A DNA stretch of 64,000 nucleotides from Tetragonia tetragonoides (taxonomy: Eukaryota; Streptophyta; Magnoliopsida; Caryophyllales; Aizoaceae). Position numbers and translations under genes: made by a program. Position 1 is the first letter of the stretch. The number at the start of each line of letters is the position of its first letter. Below, piece after piece: positions 44,000-55,834 of the stretch. The notes beneath the pieces were generated by a model. That model searched no databases. It saw nothing but the letters and a program-made list of their open reading frames with translations, and was not told where the DNA came from. Location: positions 1,240,001 to 1,304,000 of the forward strand of contig CM076144.1 in the NCBI GenBank assembly GCA_038025085.1. The letters are read 5' to 3'.

Positions 44000-45305
44000 G
44001 AAGTGGGGAAGCTAGCCACAAGGCCCACAACCACCATTAGTGGCGGAACCGGAGCTGTTCTTGTTCCTGAAGCGTATAATTTGGGCTTCATATGCTGCTT
44101 TGGTATGAGATTTGCTGATTTTTTGCTTCAATTTGGTCAAATTAGGGTTGCGCGCAACTTCGTCGATTTTCTGCTCAAAGATTTCTAATTTTCGCTCTTC
44201 TTTGCTTTGTTTGGTTAATTTGCTCATTAAATGATTTCTAAACATATATAAGATATGACATCTTGTTTAATCTTTTGTTTGTAACTGAAGGTTCTTGAAT
44301 TGGCTGAAAATGTTGCAAAGGGAGCATAACCGATTCTGGAAGTTTCTTGAGTATCGCCACCCTGTCGTTTTCGATTTCTGTAAAAAAAAATCCTGTTTTT
44401 CTGATTTTCATTTTGGTAATTTCAGCTCTAGTTCATCAAAATTCATGAGAATAATGATTCAAATCTGATCGATATTGAGGTTTTTTCTCCATGTGTATTG
44501 TACTACAGGTCTGCATTTATTTGTTTCCCCATGTATGTGTGTAAAGCAATATCCAGGGATTTAATGAATATCTCATCTGATATTCATACTCCCACAATAT
44601 TTGTCAATAGTTGGTTTCTTGAATTGGGGTGATGACTGTTGGTATGAAATTGATAATTGTACAAGTTGTGATTTTTTTATTCTTTTGATACTCTTTGTCC
44701 AATGCTAGCAGCTAAATGTATTAGCACAATTCTAAGCTTTTGACACTAGGTAATAGTATATACTCATGGGCCTGTGGCTATGCTTTTGCTTAAAATGTCA
44801 TGTTAATTATGGCATTGGCTTGCATTTATACATTTGTATACCATACATCATATTACATTTGTATATCATACATCATATTGATTTGGAATGAAGAATGTTC
44901 TCTGCTTAATTGAAAATATGGTGTATGTCTTCTGTTTGTGTTCTACTTGACAACTGATGCCTTCTTTGATCCACTATTTCCTCTATCATGGACACTCATT
45001 CAGCAAATTTACATACATGTGATGTGCCTTATGCCTTTGTGTCCATAAGGATCCACAATGGTTACATTTGTAATATAGTTTACTCTTTTCTATATTTATT
45101 TCTCTGAGGATGTTTTATGACTAGATTACCTGGGAACTTAAAGAGTTGCATCATTCTGACTTGCAGATTGTGTAAAGGGGGATAAGTTATTGGACAAGAT
45201 TTTGCAATGGTAACCTTGATGCTATCTAATTCTCACAGCCTTGTCTGGGGTGGGGCCATTGAGGGGGCTGCATCAGAAGGGAATTTTATCTGATGTGGTC
45301 TAGAT

Positions 45306-45442
45306 GTGATCTCTTGCTGGACTATGTGTGATCTCTTGCTGGATACCCATGTCATCTAAAAAAAGTGTGATCTCTTGCTGGACTATGTGTGATCTCTAGC
45401 TGGATACCCATGTCATCTAAAAAAAGTGTGATCTCTTGCTGC
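45306..45442 (+). repeat. 61-bp tandem repeat in the CACTA interior
   Basis: Starting with GTGATCTCTTGCTGG, two full units and the start of a third follow each other at a 61-bp period, each ending in TACCCATGTCATCTAAAAAAA. Each unit itself contains the GTGATCTC(T/A)(T/A)GCTGGA phrase twice. Confidence 0.85.
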
Positions 45443-46014
45443 TTATATACAAAGGCAGAAGATACACTGAAGAAGATGCAAAGGGCTTGGTGCAAATTTG
45501 ATCTGCAAGTTGCATTTTGACATCTTCAGTGTGTTTTGTACCGTGAATGTTAACCAAAGGTATGGACAACTTACTACTGATCACCACAATTACTATGACA
45601 GATAAGAATTGATGAGAAACAAGTATATTTCAGTTATGTTAGATGCTTTGCCTGTCCTTGAGTACTTGTGTGAATAAATCTTTGAGTTGATCCATATGTA
45701 TTGGTTTTGGCAACTCAACCCATTATAAATGGCATCTCACTTTTGTCTTCAGTTTATTTTTAAGGTGACCCTGCATCTTGATTGAAGGAGAAATAAGGAA
45801 CTACCAACACCTTGTGAGCCATGACAGTATTGGACCTTAGGAATAACTATCAGCAAAAAGATGTGAGTTTGTGCTGGAATTTTATATTTTGCCCTCTTTT
45901 GGTTTATTCACTATATCTAAATTTTCATTTTGTTTTTCTATCTAAATTCAGATAGATTGTGTTTAGTATTACTTGAATTAGTCTCAAATTGGCCTTTGGT
46001 ATATAATTATTTTT

Positions 46015-46135
46015 GAAGCCTATTAGCTCAAATGGCAGAGCAATTGTGCATTTGCACAAAAGATGTGGGTTCAATTCCCACATGGGCTGATTGTAAAATA
46101 GATTTAATTTTGTTGCTCAGGACCCAAAAAAAAAG
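46015..46135 (+). mobile_element. tRNA-like (SINE-type) sequence inside the CACTA element
   Basis: From 46018, GCCTATTAGCTCAAATGGC followed by AGAGC makes a tRNA-like acceptor start and a perfect D arm (GCTC/GAGC) with an A box; later GTGGG-TTCAATT-CCCAC is a perfect T arm with a B box GGTTCAATTCC. The middle stem TTGTG/CACAA encloses only six bases, so the anticodon loop is abnormal, and the acceptor closes imperfectly. It is followed by a 40-bp body and an A-run at 46125-46133. This is the build of a tRNA-derived SINE rather than a working tRNA. Confidence 0.5.
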
Positions 46136-46720
46136 AGAATAGGCGTCGGTTCCCTAGGTGAACAGACGCCTATAAGATGACTATAGGCGTCTGTTGTCCA
46201 GGTGAACCGACGTCTATAATAAGAATAGGCGTCAATTGACTTCAACAACCGACACCAATAACCACATTATAGGCGTCGGTTGCCAAACCGACGCCTATAC
46301 CCTTGGGAATAGGCGTCGCCTCCATAGGCGTCGGTTGAAAACCGGCGTCTATTGGGGTTTTTAACCGACGCCAGTGACATGTTTTGTAGTGTGGTTATAT
46401 GCAAAATGACCTATAAGGACATTGATATGATTGAGGAATTGATGGCATAGAAGTAAATAATTGCAAGTCTTGGACTATTATGTCATTGGACTACATTAAT
46501 GCCACCAGCCAATACCCATAAGCCAACCTCCTTGGCTTTTTAAAAGTTGTCTTGTGGGACCCAAAAGCCAACTCACAAGCTAACATCCAAACACCAATAT
46601 TGGATGGTGGATTACTGGTCAAACATCCAATTTTACCAAAAGCCACCCAACAAGCCAACATCCAAACACCATCTTTGCGCCACCCCACAAGGCAACATCC
46701 AAACACCCCCTTAGCGCCAC

Positions 46721-46801
46721 CCCTCTAATAGTAGAGCCGCCCATCAAGTTTATACTTGGCGACACCCCATACTTCACCTGGAGTCACCCCTCAAATTTAC
46801 T
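46721..46801. repeat. Tandem array 'ACTTCACCTGGAGTCACCCC', right part
   Basis: GCCACCCCTCTAATAGTAGAG, then TTTATACTTGGCGACACCCC and TACTTCACCTGGAGTCACCC repeat the phrases of 43266-43430, with the same order of units. The array probably served as the original landing site of the nested elements. Confidence 0.7.
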
Positions 46802-48080
46802 TGTTCCACAGTACACTAAGTACACATAAACCATGGTGTTTTTCTCTATTTTTTTGGTGGGATGTCAGATCATGATGTGGAGATGATTATAATTGATACA
46901 CGTTAGTGAGTGTATGAGGGGTGACCAAAGATACAGCGAACAATGAATGAATCATGAAGTCATCAAAAAGAAAAGTTTGAATGTGACAATAGATGTATAG
47001 TTTTAGAAGCGTGTGGCTAGCTGTTGTTAGGGAGTAGTACTAATCTGGGTTTGCGGCTAATCTTTGAAGTCAATAACATTGAAAACGTGCTACGAAATCC
47101 CATATTTTGCCATTGGGGTTGTTTCCTTGTAATGGGAAAGTGCCTTTGTTTTGCAGCACTATTCTATCATCATCCCCAAGGCCCCAAGTACAAAAAGTGC
47201 GGTAGATGAAATGAAATCACCATGAATACGAGATATGTTGAAATCCCGATTATATCTCTGATTGACTACTAACTAATTTTACAGTCCACTATGAGTACTG
47301 GACGGTGCAGTGAGGGTGAGAGTGAGAGTGGCTTCTCTACTCTACTCTAGGGATGAGCGCAAAAATCGGCTGAAATTATTGTTCATTGTTAAAAACGTGC
47401 AATATCATCAAGTCTCTTCTTAATGTAGCTTCAATATTACATGTAAAAGCGATTGATAGTGTGTTGTTTAGAGTTTATTTAGAGTTGCTCACTTTGTTCA
47501 ATTTAGTTCAACTCTAAATAACATACGATGCATACCTTTAAATTTAATGTTCTAAATAAATTCCAAACAAAAGATAAGAAACAAATAAAGGACATTTAAA
47601 TGGGATTAAGAAGTCGGGATCTCTGACGTTTTATTGTAGTTTTGTGATGATGTATATCGTTTTAATACATTAGTGTTATCCTTCTACTTTCTTCCCTAAA
47701 ACACAAGAGAAGATCACACTAATGTCATGTTCTTTGTCTTCGTGCTTTATTATGTTCCATTTTAATATATGTTCTATGTTGTCCCGTTCCATTTCGCGCT
47801 GATAATGAGTGAACGATGTATAATGAGTAAAGGAAGTGTTTTATTTTCTTTCCTTGACATTGTATTTAAAAGAAATAATAGAATTGAGAAAATGCAAGGT
47901 AGGTCCTCCACTTGACAAAAGACGGGATGATTCTGAAAAGAGAAGTGTGGAATAAAACAGTCAGCAGAAAAATAATGATTGAAAAATGGAATGTTATTGA
48001 CAAACAAGACATATTTTAAATGATGGTGAAGATTTGATTAGTTCTCGCGAACATTCATTCACAGGGAGTATTAGCACTCG
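46802..48080. other. Intergenic, no recognised gene
   Basis: AT-rich. The frame at 47024-47209 is short and featureless. TTTATT-rich stretches and dispersed simple repeats only. Confidence 0.4.
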
Positions 48081-48088
48081 ATTATAAT

Positions 48089-48760
48089 CTAAGTTGCACC
48101 GATACTTGACCTAATAGTAGTATCTCGTATCCGATATGTTTCGGATACCGATACTTCTAGGATACACACCCGATACTTGGGAATACGCATCCGATACGTA
48201 TCGGAGAAGTTTCCTATTTTTTCGTATTATTTTTTCCCAAAATAATTACAGATACTCCTCAGATACACAGTGGATACTTTAAATATACGCCTATCAGAGC
48301 AAACGCTTCAATTAATTATACTTTTTGCAATAAAGATTAAGAATTTCTTTAAATATATCTCTATGAAACCCAAAGGAAATGACATTTCTCTCTCATCATA
48401 GCCTCCATCTTGTCTGATCTGAAGGCTTACGCCTATCAGAGCAACTGGTTGGTTCACCAACTCTCTCTATCTTCCACACATCCATATCATCAACTAATTA
48501 GTCATCAATTTACTCACACGTTTTTCATCTTTGATCTTGTATTCTTAATGGGGAATGGTATATAGATGTTAACAATGCCAGTAAAGGTCATAAATTGAAT
48601 TGCACTTAACCTTTTTTTTAAAAGAAAGTTGTTATATTATATATTTTATATTATATTTTTGCTGTACCCGTATCTTAGGAAATTTAGAATTGCAGTATCA
48701 CGCACCCGTATCTGTTCCCGTATCTGTACCCGTATCCGTATCGGTATACGTGCAACCTAG
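48089..48760. mobile_element. hAT-like MITE (672 bp) with 8-bp target duplication
   Basis: The 8-bp direct repeat ATTATAAT flanks the element exactly (48081-48088 and 48761-48768). Ends CTAAGTTGCACCGATAC and, in reverse complement, CTAGGTTGCACGTATAC match in 14 of 17 positions. Both subterminal regions are crowded with CGATAC/CGTATC units (about ten each), probably transposase-binding repeats. An 8-bp duplication is the hallmark of hAT elements. Confidence 0.85.
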
Positions 48761-48768
48761 ATTATAAT

Positions 48769-49867
48769 TAGTACTATCAAATCAAATTACAGTAGCACTT
48801 AAATTGACTGGATTTTTTGGAGTCCAAAAATGTAATGGAGGATCTTTAATACAATTTTAAAAAATTGAAAGTACTTTTCTCATTTAGAAATCTATCTACT
48901 TAGGCACTGAATTAGACCAAATGCAAGCACAATCTACTATGGATCAATAAAAACTCTTTAACTTACAAGATGTATTCCTTAAGAAACATCAAACATAGGA
49001 CACATTCAAAACCAAGAAGTCAAGAACCCATGTTTCCTAGGATTAAAAAAAAAAAAAAAAAGGATTACTTAAACTTTGACTAAAGCCTCCATCTTTGCTA
49101 AAAAAAAGGCACAAATAAAATGAAAATCATAAACTATGGAGTACAAATTTTGATCAACTCAGCACTGAAAACGTCAAAATATTAAAAAGTTTCCTTTGAA
49201 AAAACACACTCGGTATTGAATAAGTTGAATAGCCCTCCACCTTGCTCCTTCTGGTCATATAATTAGAGTAGTAGGTTTAGGAGACACATTAGATGAATAA
49301 TAATCATCATTAGTATTAGATCAATAATACATACATTTGGCCGTCCAACTTAAAGGTCAAAGCAACGTGAAAAACAACAAAAGTCATCTTACCAACACAC
49401 CACAACCGCGGAAAATGAAGCACTACTGTACACACCCACTCTCTCTCCTAGTCTCCTCTCTTATAAGGGCAGAAATCTCAACCTATGACCCAAACCACAG
49501 TTTTATTTTGAGGGCTTTTCTTTCACCTTCACATGATTCACATCTTATTAAATCCTTGAGTCTTATTTATTGGTCTCTTTCACTCTTCTCTTTGGTCTTT
49601 CAATTCAGAACCTCTCAATAAAGATTTTTGATATATTCATTTCAACCCCATCTCCCAATCACTTTCTTCCAAAATTTTCTCTCTCTATGGTTCTTATTTT
49701 TTGTGCCCCATTGAATTTCCAGTAACAATTTCCAAAAAATAAAAAATAAAAAATACCCCAAGTAATATAAATATATAAAGATTTCATCTTTGATATTCTC
49801 GTGCCAGAAGAGGGCGTTTTCTACCCGTAGACGTCCTCATCCTTATCCCCATCTTGATACCCTCTTA

Positions 49868-49870
<3 letters not shown>
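48769..49870. other. Intergenic and upstream region of the START gene
   Basis: An A-run at 49047-49061 and AT-rich text. From about 49430 the sequence becomes CT-rich and probably contains the promoter and leader of the START-domain gene. Frames here (for example 49337-49621) are not supported as genes. Confidence 0.4.

Positions 49871-49906
<36 letters not shown>
49871..49906 (+). promoter_or_regulatory. (TC)n tract in the leader or promoter of the START gene
   Basis: About 18 TC units lie 290 bp upstream of the start codon, in a pyrimidine-rich region that continues to 50000. Similar TC patches often lie near transcription starts in plants. Confidence 0.5.
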
Positions 49907-49908
<2 letters not shown>

Positions 49909-50198
49909 TCACAATCACAAACCCACATCTATCTTTGTCCTTTTGTTTCCAAATCCCAGCTAATAACCCCTATTTTCCATTTTCTTTCATTTCTCCTTCA
50001 CCTCCCAATTTGGTTCAAATTGGGGGAGTATTATTGATTTTTTTTCTAATTTCAATTTCCCTGGGTTTTCTGGGTTTCGGACCTAATTGATTATATCCTA
50101 TAGAAACCCCTCTTTTCTATCTTTAGCTAAAGTTATCATCATCTTTATTGAAATTGGTAATCTGGGTTTTTGATGTTTTGTTGAAGTTGGTGGAGAAA

Positions 50199-53074
50199 AT
50201 GGGATTAATTGAGGGATTTTGGGGTATCTTAGGGTTACCCGCATCATTATGTGGTGGGTTGATGATGGAAATTATGTTGTTTATACTCCCAATTTGGACT
50301 GCCTTTCTTGTTGGGGTTGTGGTTGGATGGGCATGGCGGCCAAATTGGTGGCCAAGCTTGGATAGGAACAATTTTGATTCTTTAATGTCAAAAATTGTGG
50401 ATTTTTCTCCTCCTACTTCTCCTTCCAAAGGGTTTTATTCAATCCAAAGCTTGGCTCCATTTAACATGAAGTTCTGTAGTAGCAAAGGGCCTGCTGTGGA
50501 TGAGATTAGGGCAAATGATCTCTCTTTTCAACCTACTGTCGGTGATGCAAGTTCCAGGTAATTGGATATTGTGGGCTGTTTTCTTTCAAAGTGCTATTGT
50601 GAACCTGCTGAATTTGTTTTAAGTTTGATGTTTAATGTGGGTTTTTGCTTATATTTTGTGGAATATTTGGTATGTGATATTATGGGGTTGCTCTTGAAAT
50701 GTTGTAATTGTGCTTCTTATATTTATGCTAGGAAACTAATATAGATGAGATTTTGCTTGTTGTGTAGTTCTGGTCAGCTCAAAGGTGTGGAGCATCCTAT
50801 TGTGGATGATGGTGACTTGATACATCTTTCTCAGCTTGTTGATGTCACAGATGGTGGTCCGTCTTGGATACAGATGATGGACCGCTCTACTCCGACTATG
50901 AGCTACCAAGCTTGGCGTAGAGACCCTGAGGTATATCCTGCCTTGCAATTTTATGCTTGATAGTATAGTTTCACTGTATTGCATTACAATTGAAGTTAGG
51001 CCATTACCGGTGTATGTTGTAATCTTTTGTATTCCCCAAAGAGAGAGGAATTGGCTCAATGTCAGCCATGCTGTTTATCCGCGGTAGTCTTGGAAGTGTT
51101 GGAACTTGTTTAGTTGTTTTAGTTTTGTATAGTTGCTAATGGATAAAATAGAACAAGCTATAAATATGATGATGGGGAGTGCTCATGAGTACTATGATGA
51201 CATATGAGTTGCTTAGTGCTCACAAGGAACTATGAGAAAGTGTTTTGGTATTTAGTAAGACAGAACAAGCTAAAAATATCATATGGGAATATAGGGAACG
51301 CTCATGGGTACTATCATGGCATATGAGTTGCTCAGTGCTCACAAGAAACTGAGAAAGTGTTCAGATAAACAGCAAGTAAAATTAGTGTATGTGAAACTCT
51401 GAACCCATCAATTTGCTGATTGCATTTTTTGTTGTTGTTGATAGAACGGTCCTCCTCAATATCGTAGTAGTACAATCTTTGAGGATGCAACACCTGATAT
51501 TGTGAAAGACTTCTTCTGGGATGATGATTTTCGACCAAAGTGGGACAACATGCTTATCCATGCCAAAACTATTGAAGAGTCCCAAACTACGGGAACCATG
51601 ATGGTGCAATGGATACGCAAGGTAAGAGGGTTCTTATGAATCATTCTGGTAGATTGATATATATGATGGCATGTAATTGACACTTTTGGCACTACTGGTG
51701 CAGTTTCCGTTCTTCTGCAGTGACAGAGAGTACATAATAGGACGTAGGATATGGGAGTCTGGAAGAGCATATTATTGTGTGACTAAGGTATGAAGTCTAA
51801 TGTTTATCTTTTATGCAACTAAGTTGATGAAATGTGTTCTCCTCCTAGTAGTGTTTGTCTTTTTTATACTTTTGAAAATAAAGATTCAGGATTACCTTTA
51901 GAAGTGCTTGTCCAAGTAATGTTTGTCTCCCTTTGAGAAATTGATAATATGACCAAAGATTACCATTTGAATGCCTGCTCTCTGCGCCTCCCCCTTTCCC
52001 CCAACATTCAATGTGTCTTTTTCCTTTTGTTTGATAGTATTCATCAACATGCAATAAATAGACAACACAGTGTGTTAATTGCCTGTATGGAGTTCATTAA
52101 GTTGAAGTGGAATTTGATAATGTTGTGGAGCTGCGAGAATCTAATTGTTCATTGCTTGAAGATTTGTAATATTACAACAATGCATTAGTGTAGTGATAGA
52201 ATCTTGTGATTTAGAACTAAGACACTGCTGAATTGAAGTATCTGTGTTTCACCATCTTCACCATCGTTGCCTACTTTGAATTTTTAATATTTAAAATGGT
52301 TAGTGTTTGGAACTCAGCTGTTGACACCCACTTTTGTTGTTTTTCCATTGTTGTGTTCAGGGAGTTCCATGTTCATCTGTTCCACGACAAGACAAACCAA
52401 GACGTGTGAACTTGTATTATTCAAGCTGGTGCATCCGCCCAGGTAAAATAAGTTTTTAAAACTGAACCTGTTTCACTTTTGCATGATTATGGTTATAAAG
52501 ATGTTTTTAGTTTAGTTTACATGGTCATATGCCAACGTTAGGAGTCATTGAACAGAAATGATAGGACATTTGCAACCCATGTTGGGAAAATGATGGTCCT
52601 GACTTTAGAATTTCTTTTGTTAATCTTAAACCAGTGGAATCTAAGAGAACAGGCCAGATGACGGCATGTGAAGTGCTTCTCTTCCATCACGAGGACATGG
52701 GTATCCCATGGGAAATTGCTAAACTTGGTGTGCGACAAGGGATGTGGGGAGCCGTCAAAAAGATTGACCCTGGCTTGCGCGCTTACCTGAAAGCAAGAGC
52801 TGCCGGAGGACCCCTATCTGGTCCAGCATCCATGGCCCAGATCACTACGAAAGTTAGTCCTCAATATTTGAGCTCCTTGGGGAGTGGTGATGCTCAATCT
52901 ACTACTGAAGTAGCGGTACCCGAGGAGAAAAAGCAGGAAGGGATGAACATACCAAAGCTCCTAGTTTTTGGCGGTGCAGCTGTCTTAGCGTGTAGCCTTG
53001 ATCGCGGATTTGTAACAAAGGCGGTAATCTTTGGAGTTGCGAGAAGGATAGGAAGGATAGGGGGGAAATTGTAA
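50199..53074 (+). CDS. START-domain membrane protein (434 aa)
   Basis: Six exons: 50199-50557, 50768-50930, 51445-51621, 51704-51787, 52361-52442 and 52635-53074, in continuous frame with GT-AG borders. The start is the ATG at 50199; the open frame upstream begins only with TTG. Residues about 20-45 form a membrane helix (MLFILPIWTAFLVGVVVGWA). The START lipid-binding fold runs from about residue 130 to 330: LVDVTDGGPSWIQMMDRSTP, MSYQAWRRDPE, DATPDIVKDFFWDDDFRPKW, HAKTIEESQTTGTMMVQW, CSDREYIIGRRIWESGRAYY, RRVNLYYSSWCIRP and HHEDMGIPWEIAKLGVRQGM. A second hydrophobic helix lies near the C terminus (LLVFGGAAVLACSLD). This matches plant START proteins with N-terminal membrane anchors; the bound lipid is unknown. 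In Arabidopsis a homologue is, as I recall, adjacent to an mTERF gene. Confidence 0.92.
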
Positions 53075-55592
53075 CCAAAAGGAGCTCTAATAACAAGCAG
53101 GAAAATAGGCATATATGATGGTCTCCCTCTCTCTTGGATGGGCAATTGCTGGGAATCTTCTCTCTTTCTATTCTTTTTTCTTCTAAATTTGTTGCTGTCA
53201 AGTTTCAACTGTGGCAGTTCCTTAAAATTGTATTTTTCAGAATGAACACCTTTATCTTCTGCATATACAACTTTGTGACTCACTCTGATGCTCTTCTCTT
53301 CAAGATTTATTCTCATTCTAAGTGACGAATCATGGCAGTTTCAAGGATTGAAACACTTGGTACTACATGAGCTATAAGAGCTTAGGCATAAGGGATCTTC
53401 GTATCTATTTTCGCAAATTCGGATTTTATTTCAGTTCAGTGTGGTCTGGAGCTGAAGTGTAGCTTTGTCACTGAGCTATAGGTTAGTTTCTACTGTTATT
53501 GTTAGCATTACCACTAGTTGTTGGGTAATAATATGGTGTATATATTACTTCATAGGAAGTTCTCTCTCAAAATGGCAATACTACTTTCAGCCATAATGAT
53601 AAAGGATTCCGAAAGCAGTTTTACTTTTATGCCCTTTTGGTTATGAAATAAGCGAATTTGTCAATACTTTGAAGTTTGAATACGAGTTGGAGAATGGTAG
53701 TTAAGTTACCAATTTTGTTGATATTTTCTTGTTCACATATGAAAATGTTGATGAAAATTGTGTCGAAAATAGGTAACATCGACATATGATCAATATTTTT
53801 GGACCCAGCTAGCACCTAAAAATGTACTGAAACGTATGCAGTCCTGTGAATGTAATGCATCTTGGCCAGGTTAGGTCAATGGATTTGTTATGCGTCTCAG
53901 TATGCATTTAACTAGCAGTATAGTACAACCTATCTTGAAAATGATAATTTAGGACTTCGTATCTAAAGATATTCGTCTTATACAATCTAAAGAAATGGAT
54001 GAAAATCCGAATAAGTGGATTTTTGTAGTGAAATCTAATGTTGGCTATAGGAATTAGTTTAGCCAAAGAGCTAATCGAAAAACCGGGATAGAAATAAATA
54101 AAAGAAGAGATCATATGGTTTAACTGAATGTTGGACTACCCCCTTCTCCTACGTCCCTACCCTACTTGTAAGGAGTAACAATGGATTAGTGTGTCAATAC
54201 AGTTTTACCCTATCTAAAGAATAGGATAAAAACTCGACTCAGTGGATTTTTGTAATAAAATCTAATGTATGTTTTAGGAATACTTTTTTTTTTGATCACC
54301 TTTTTAGGAATAAGTTATTACTTAGCCAAAAAGCTAATCGAAAGACTTGGATAAAAAAAGACATTAAATGATTTTTTTGATTTTTTTTTATGATGGTAAG
54401 ATCGGGCCTCTATCCAGCCCAGTCTATTTCGGGCCCAGGCGTTAGATGATATATTAAATGATGAGGTATGTTGTATGCAGGATGCCATAAAGTTCAGTTT
54501 AAGGAGAAAGGATTAGTATACATGACATACTCTTTGTTTGCAGTTGGTATACAATGTGATTTTCGTTTAAAATTAGAGAGCTGAGAAATCGTACAATGAT
54601 ATTGAATATATGTTCATCTAACACGAAGGCATGCGGGTCCTTCAACTCCACCTTTTTTTTTGTGTGTTTTGTTTTTTCTTAAATTGTTCTCCTCAACTTT
54701 CTGATACAAAAGAGTGGGTGACTCACACACATCACAAATGACCCACTAAGGTTTCAAAACAATGTAAACCATCAAATTGAGGTGCCAATTTGGGCATCTT
54801 CTTCGATGTCTTCATAGCTTCCCTTGCTTTCCTTACAAATGACTCATTAGATAATCCATTTTCCTACACACAACCAACAAATAACAATAAAGAAAAGGAA
54901 AATACTAAAGACAACGGTTGATGATCGATTACTTGCTATTTGATTGGACAATATGATTATTCAATATTACTTACCCACTGAATTTATAATATTCAAAAGT
55001 CATACCATCTAATAAGATGACAAGTATTTATCGACTATTGATGTTGGCAAAACCAAGCATTCTCAATGGTAAATGTAAGCATGTTAGTTTGGTACCTTAG
55101 TTATGGCTGAGGAAATAGGGCAGAAACCGCGTTGAAGAAGATACAAACCGGTTGATTAGCCAACAACTGCCCACATTGCCAAGTGACTCAAACTACCAAT
55201 TGCCATTTATATATATCAGAGTTGTAAACTTGTAATCACGGATGAAATTTGTCTATAAAGATGAATGAGGTTATCTATGAATGAAGAGGAGCTTAAGTAA
55301 GGCCAAAAATGTTATAGATGCCTTGTTGGTAAGGACAAATGAAGGAATCAAATCACTCCTATGAAAACGTACAAGGAAGATATACTAGATAAGAAAGGGT
55401 CCAAAGAAGAAGATTTCTTTTTCTTGTTTTCTTTGCTACCCAAAAAAGAAAATCATACAAATAAATGGTTACAAAATGTTTATTGAAATTTTTGAAATTG
55501 ACACTTGAACAATCAACTAAAGAGAAGGATTCTTCTATATCATTAGTTTGTGTTACTTTGTGACAAGTGGAACAAAGGAATCATAAATAATA
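53075..55592. other. Intergenic after the START gene
   Basis: The first 300 bp are the presumed 3' UTR. Bases around 53955-54095 and 54205-54355 are related in direct order: GTGGATTTTTGTA-TGAAATCTAATGT occurs at 54017 and, with TAAAATCTAATGT, at 54243, followed by GGAATTAGTTTAGCCAAAGA and its variant. No gene recognised. Confidence 0.45.
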
Positions 55593-55832
55593 CTCCTTCC
55601 GTCCCAAGTTTGTCTTTACATTGGACTTCTCACGGTCTCCAAGGTACTACTTTGACCATAAATATTTATAATTTCATAATTATAAAACTTATAATAAGAT
55701 CATAATTTGAAAACTATTTAAAATGATTCTAGCAATATTATTTTTACATTGTAAAACTTTGTAACTTTTCACAAATAAGTGGTCAAAGTTTTTAAAAAAT
55801 CCAATGTAAAGATAAATTTGGGACAAATGGAG
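55593..55832. mobile_element. Stowaway-like MITE (240 bp)
   Basis: CTCCTTCCGTCCCAAGTTTG at the left and, in reverse complement, CTCCATTTGTCCCAAATTTA at the right; similarity continues into TCTTTACATTGGA on both sides. TA flanks both ends (55591-55592 and 55833-55834). Confidence 0.85.
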
Positions 55833-55834
55833 TA

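Larger units (their letters stand above)
43582..46391. mobile_element. Non-autonomous CACTA (En/Spm) transposon, 2.81 kb
   Basis: Begins CACTAGTACAAAACGC and ends, in reverse complement, CACTACAAAACATGTCAC. Both ends carry many subterminal copies of GGCGTCGGTT/AACCGACGCC (at least three on the left within 230 bp and about ten on the right within 270 bp), the transposase-binding style of plant CACTA elements. The 3-bp flanks are TGA and TGG, a near-match to the expected duplication. No transposase frame is present. The interior holds a (CT)n run, a 61-bp tandem repeat and a tRNA-like sequence. Confidence 0.85.
43431..46720. mobile_element. MITE-like element containing the CACTA element
   Basis: Left end CATGTTTGGCAATTGGCTGG and right end, reverse complement, GGTGTTTGGATGTTGCCTTG share GTTTGG and are rich in TTGGCTGGT and CCAGCCAA/AAGCCAAC phrases on opposite strands. 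This suggests a foldback element whose middle was hit by the CACTA element. Exact borders are unclear. Confidence 0.4.

Noticed and set aside
44003..44188. Captured gene in the CACTA interior
   Set aside because: The 61-codon frame shows no domain and no splice partner; I kept only the suggestion of a captured leader.
46018..46090. A functional tRNA gene
   Set aside because: The anticodon stem encloses a six-base loop, the acceptor stem pairs imperfectly, and an A-run follows. A SINE or tRNA pseudogene fits better.
49337..50090. Plus-strand frames upstream of the START gene as separate small genes
   Set aside because: They are CT-repeat-coded Ser/Leu stretches in the presumed leader and promoter, with no domain.
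50736..51059. Minus-strand frame of 107 codons
   Set aside because: It is the antisense shadow of exon 2 of the START gene and its flanking introns.
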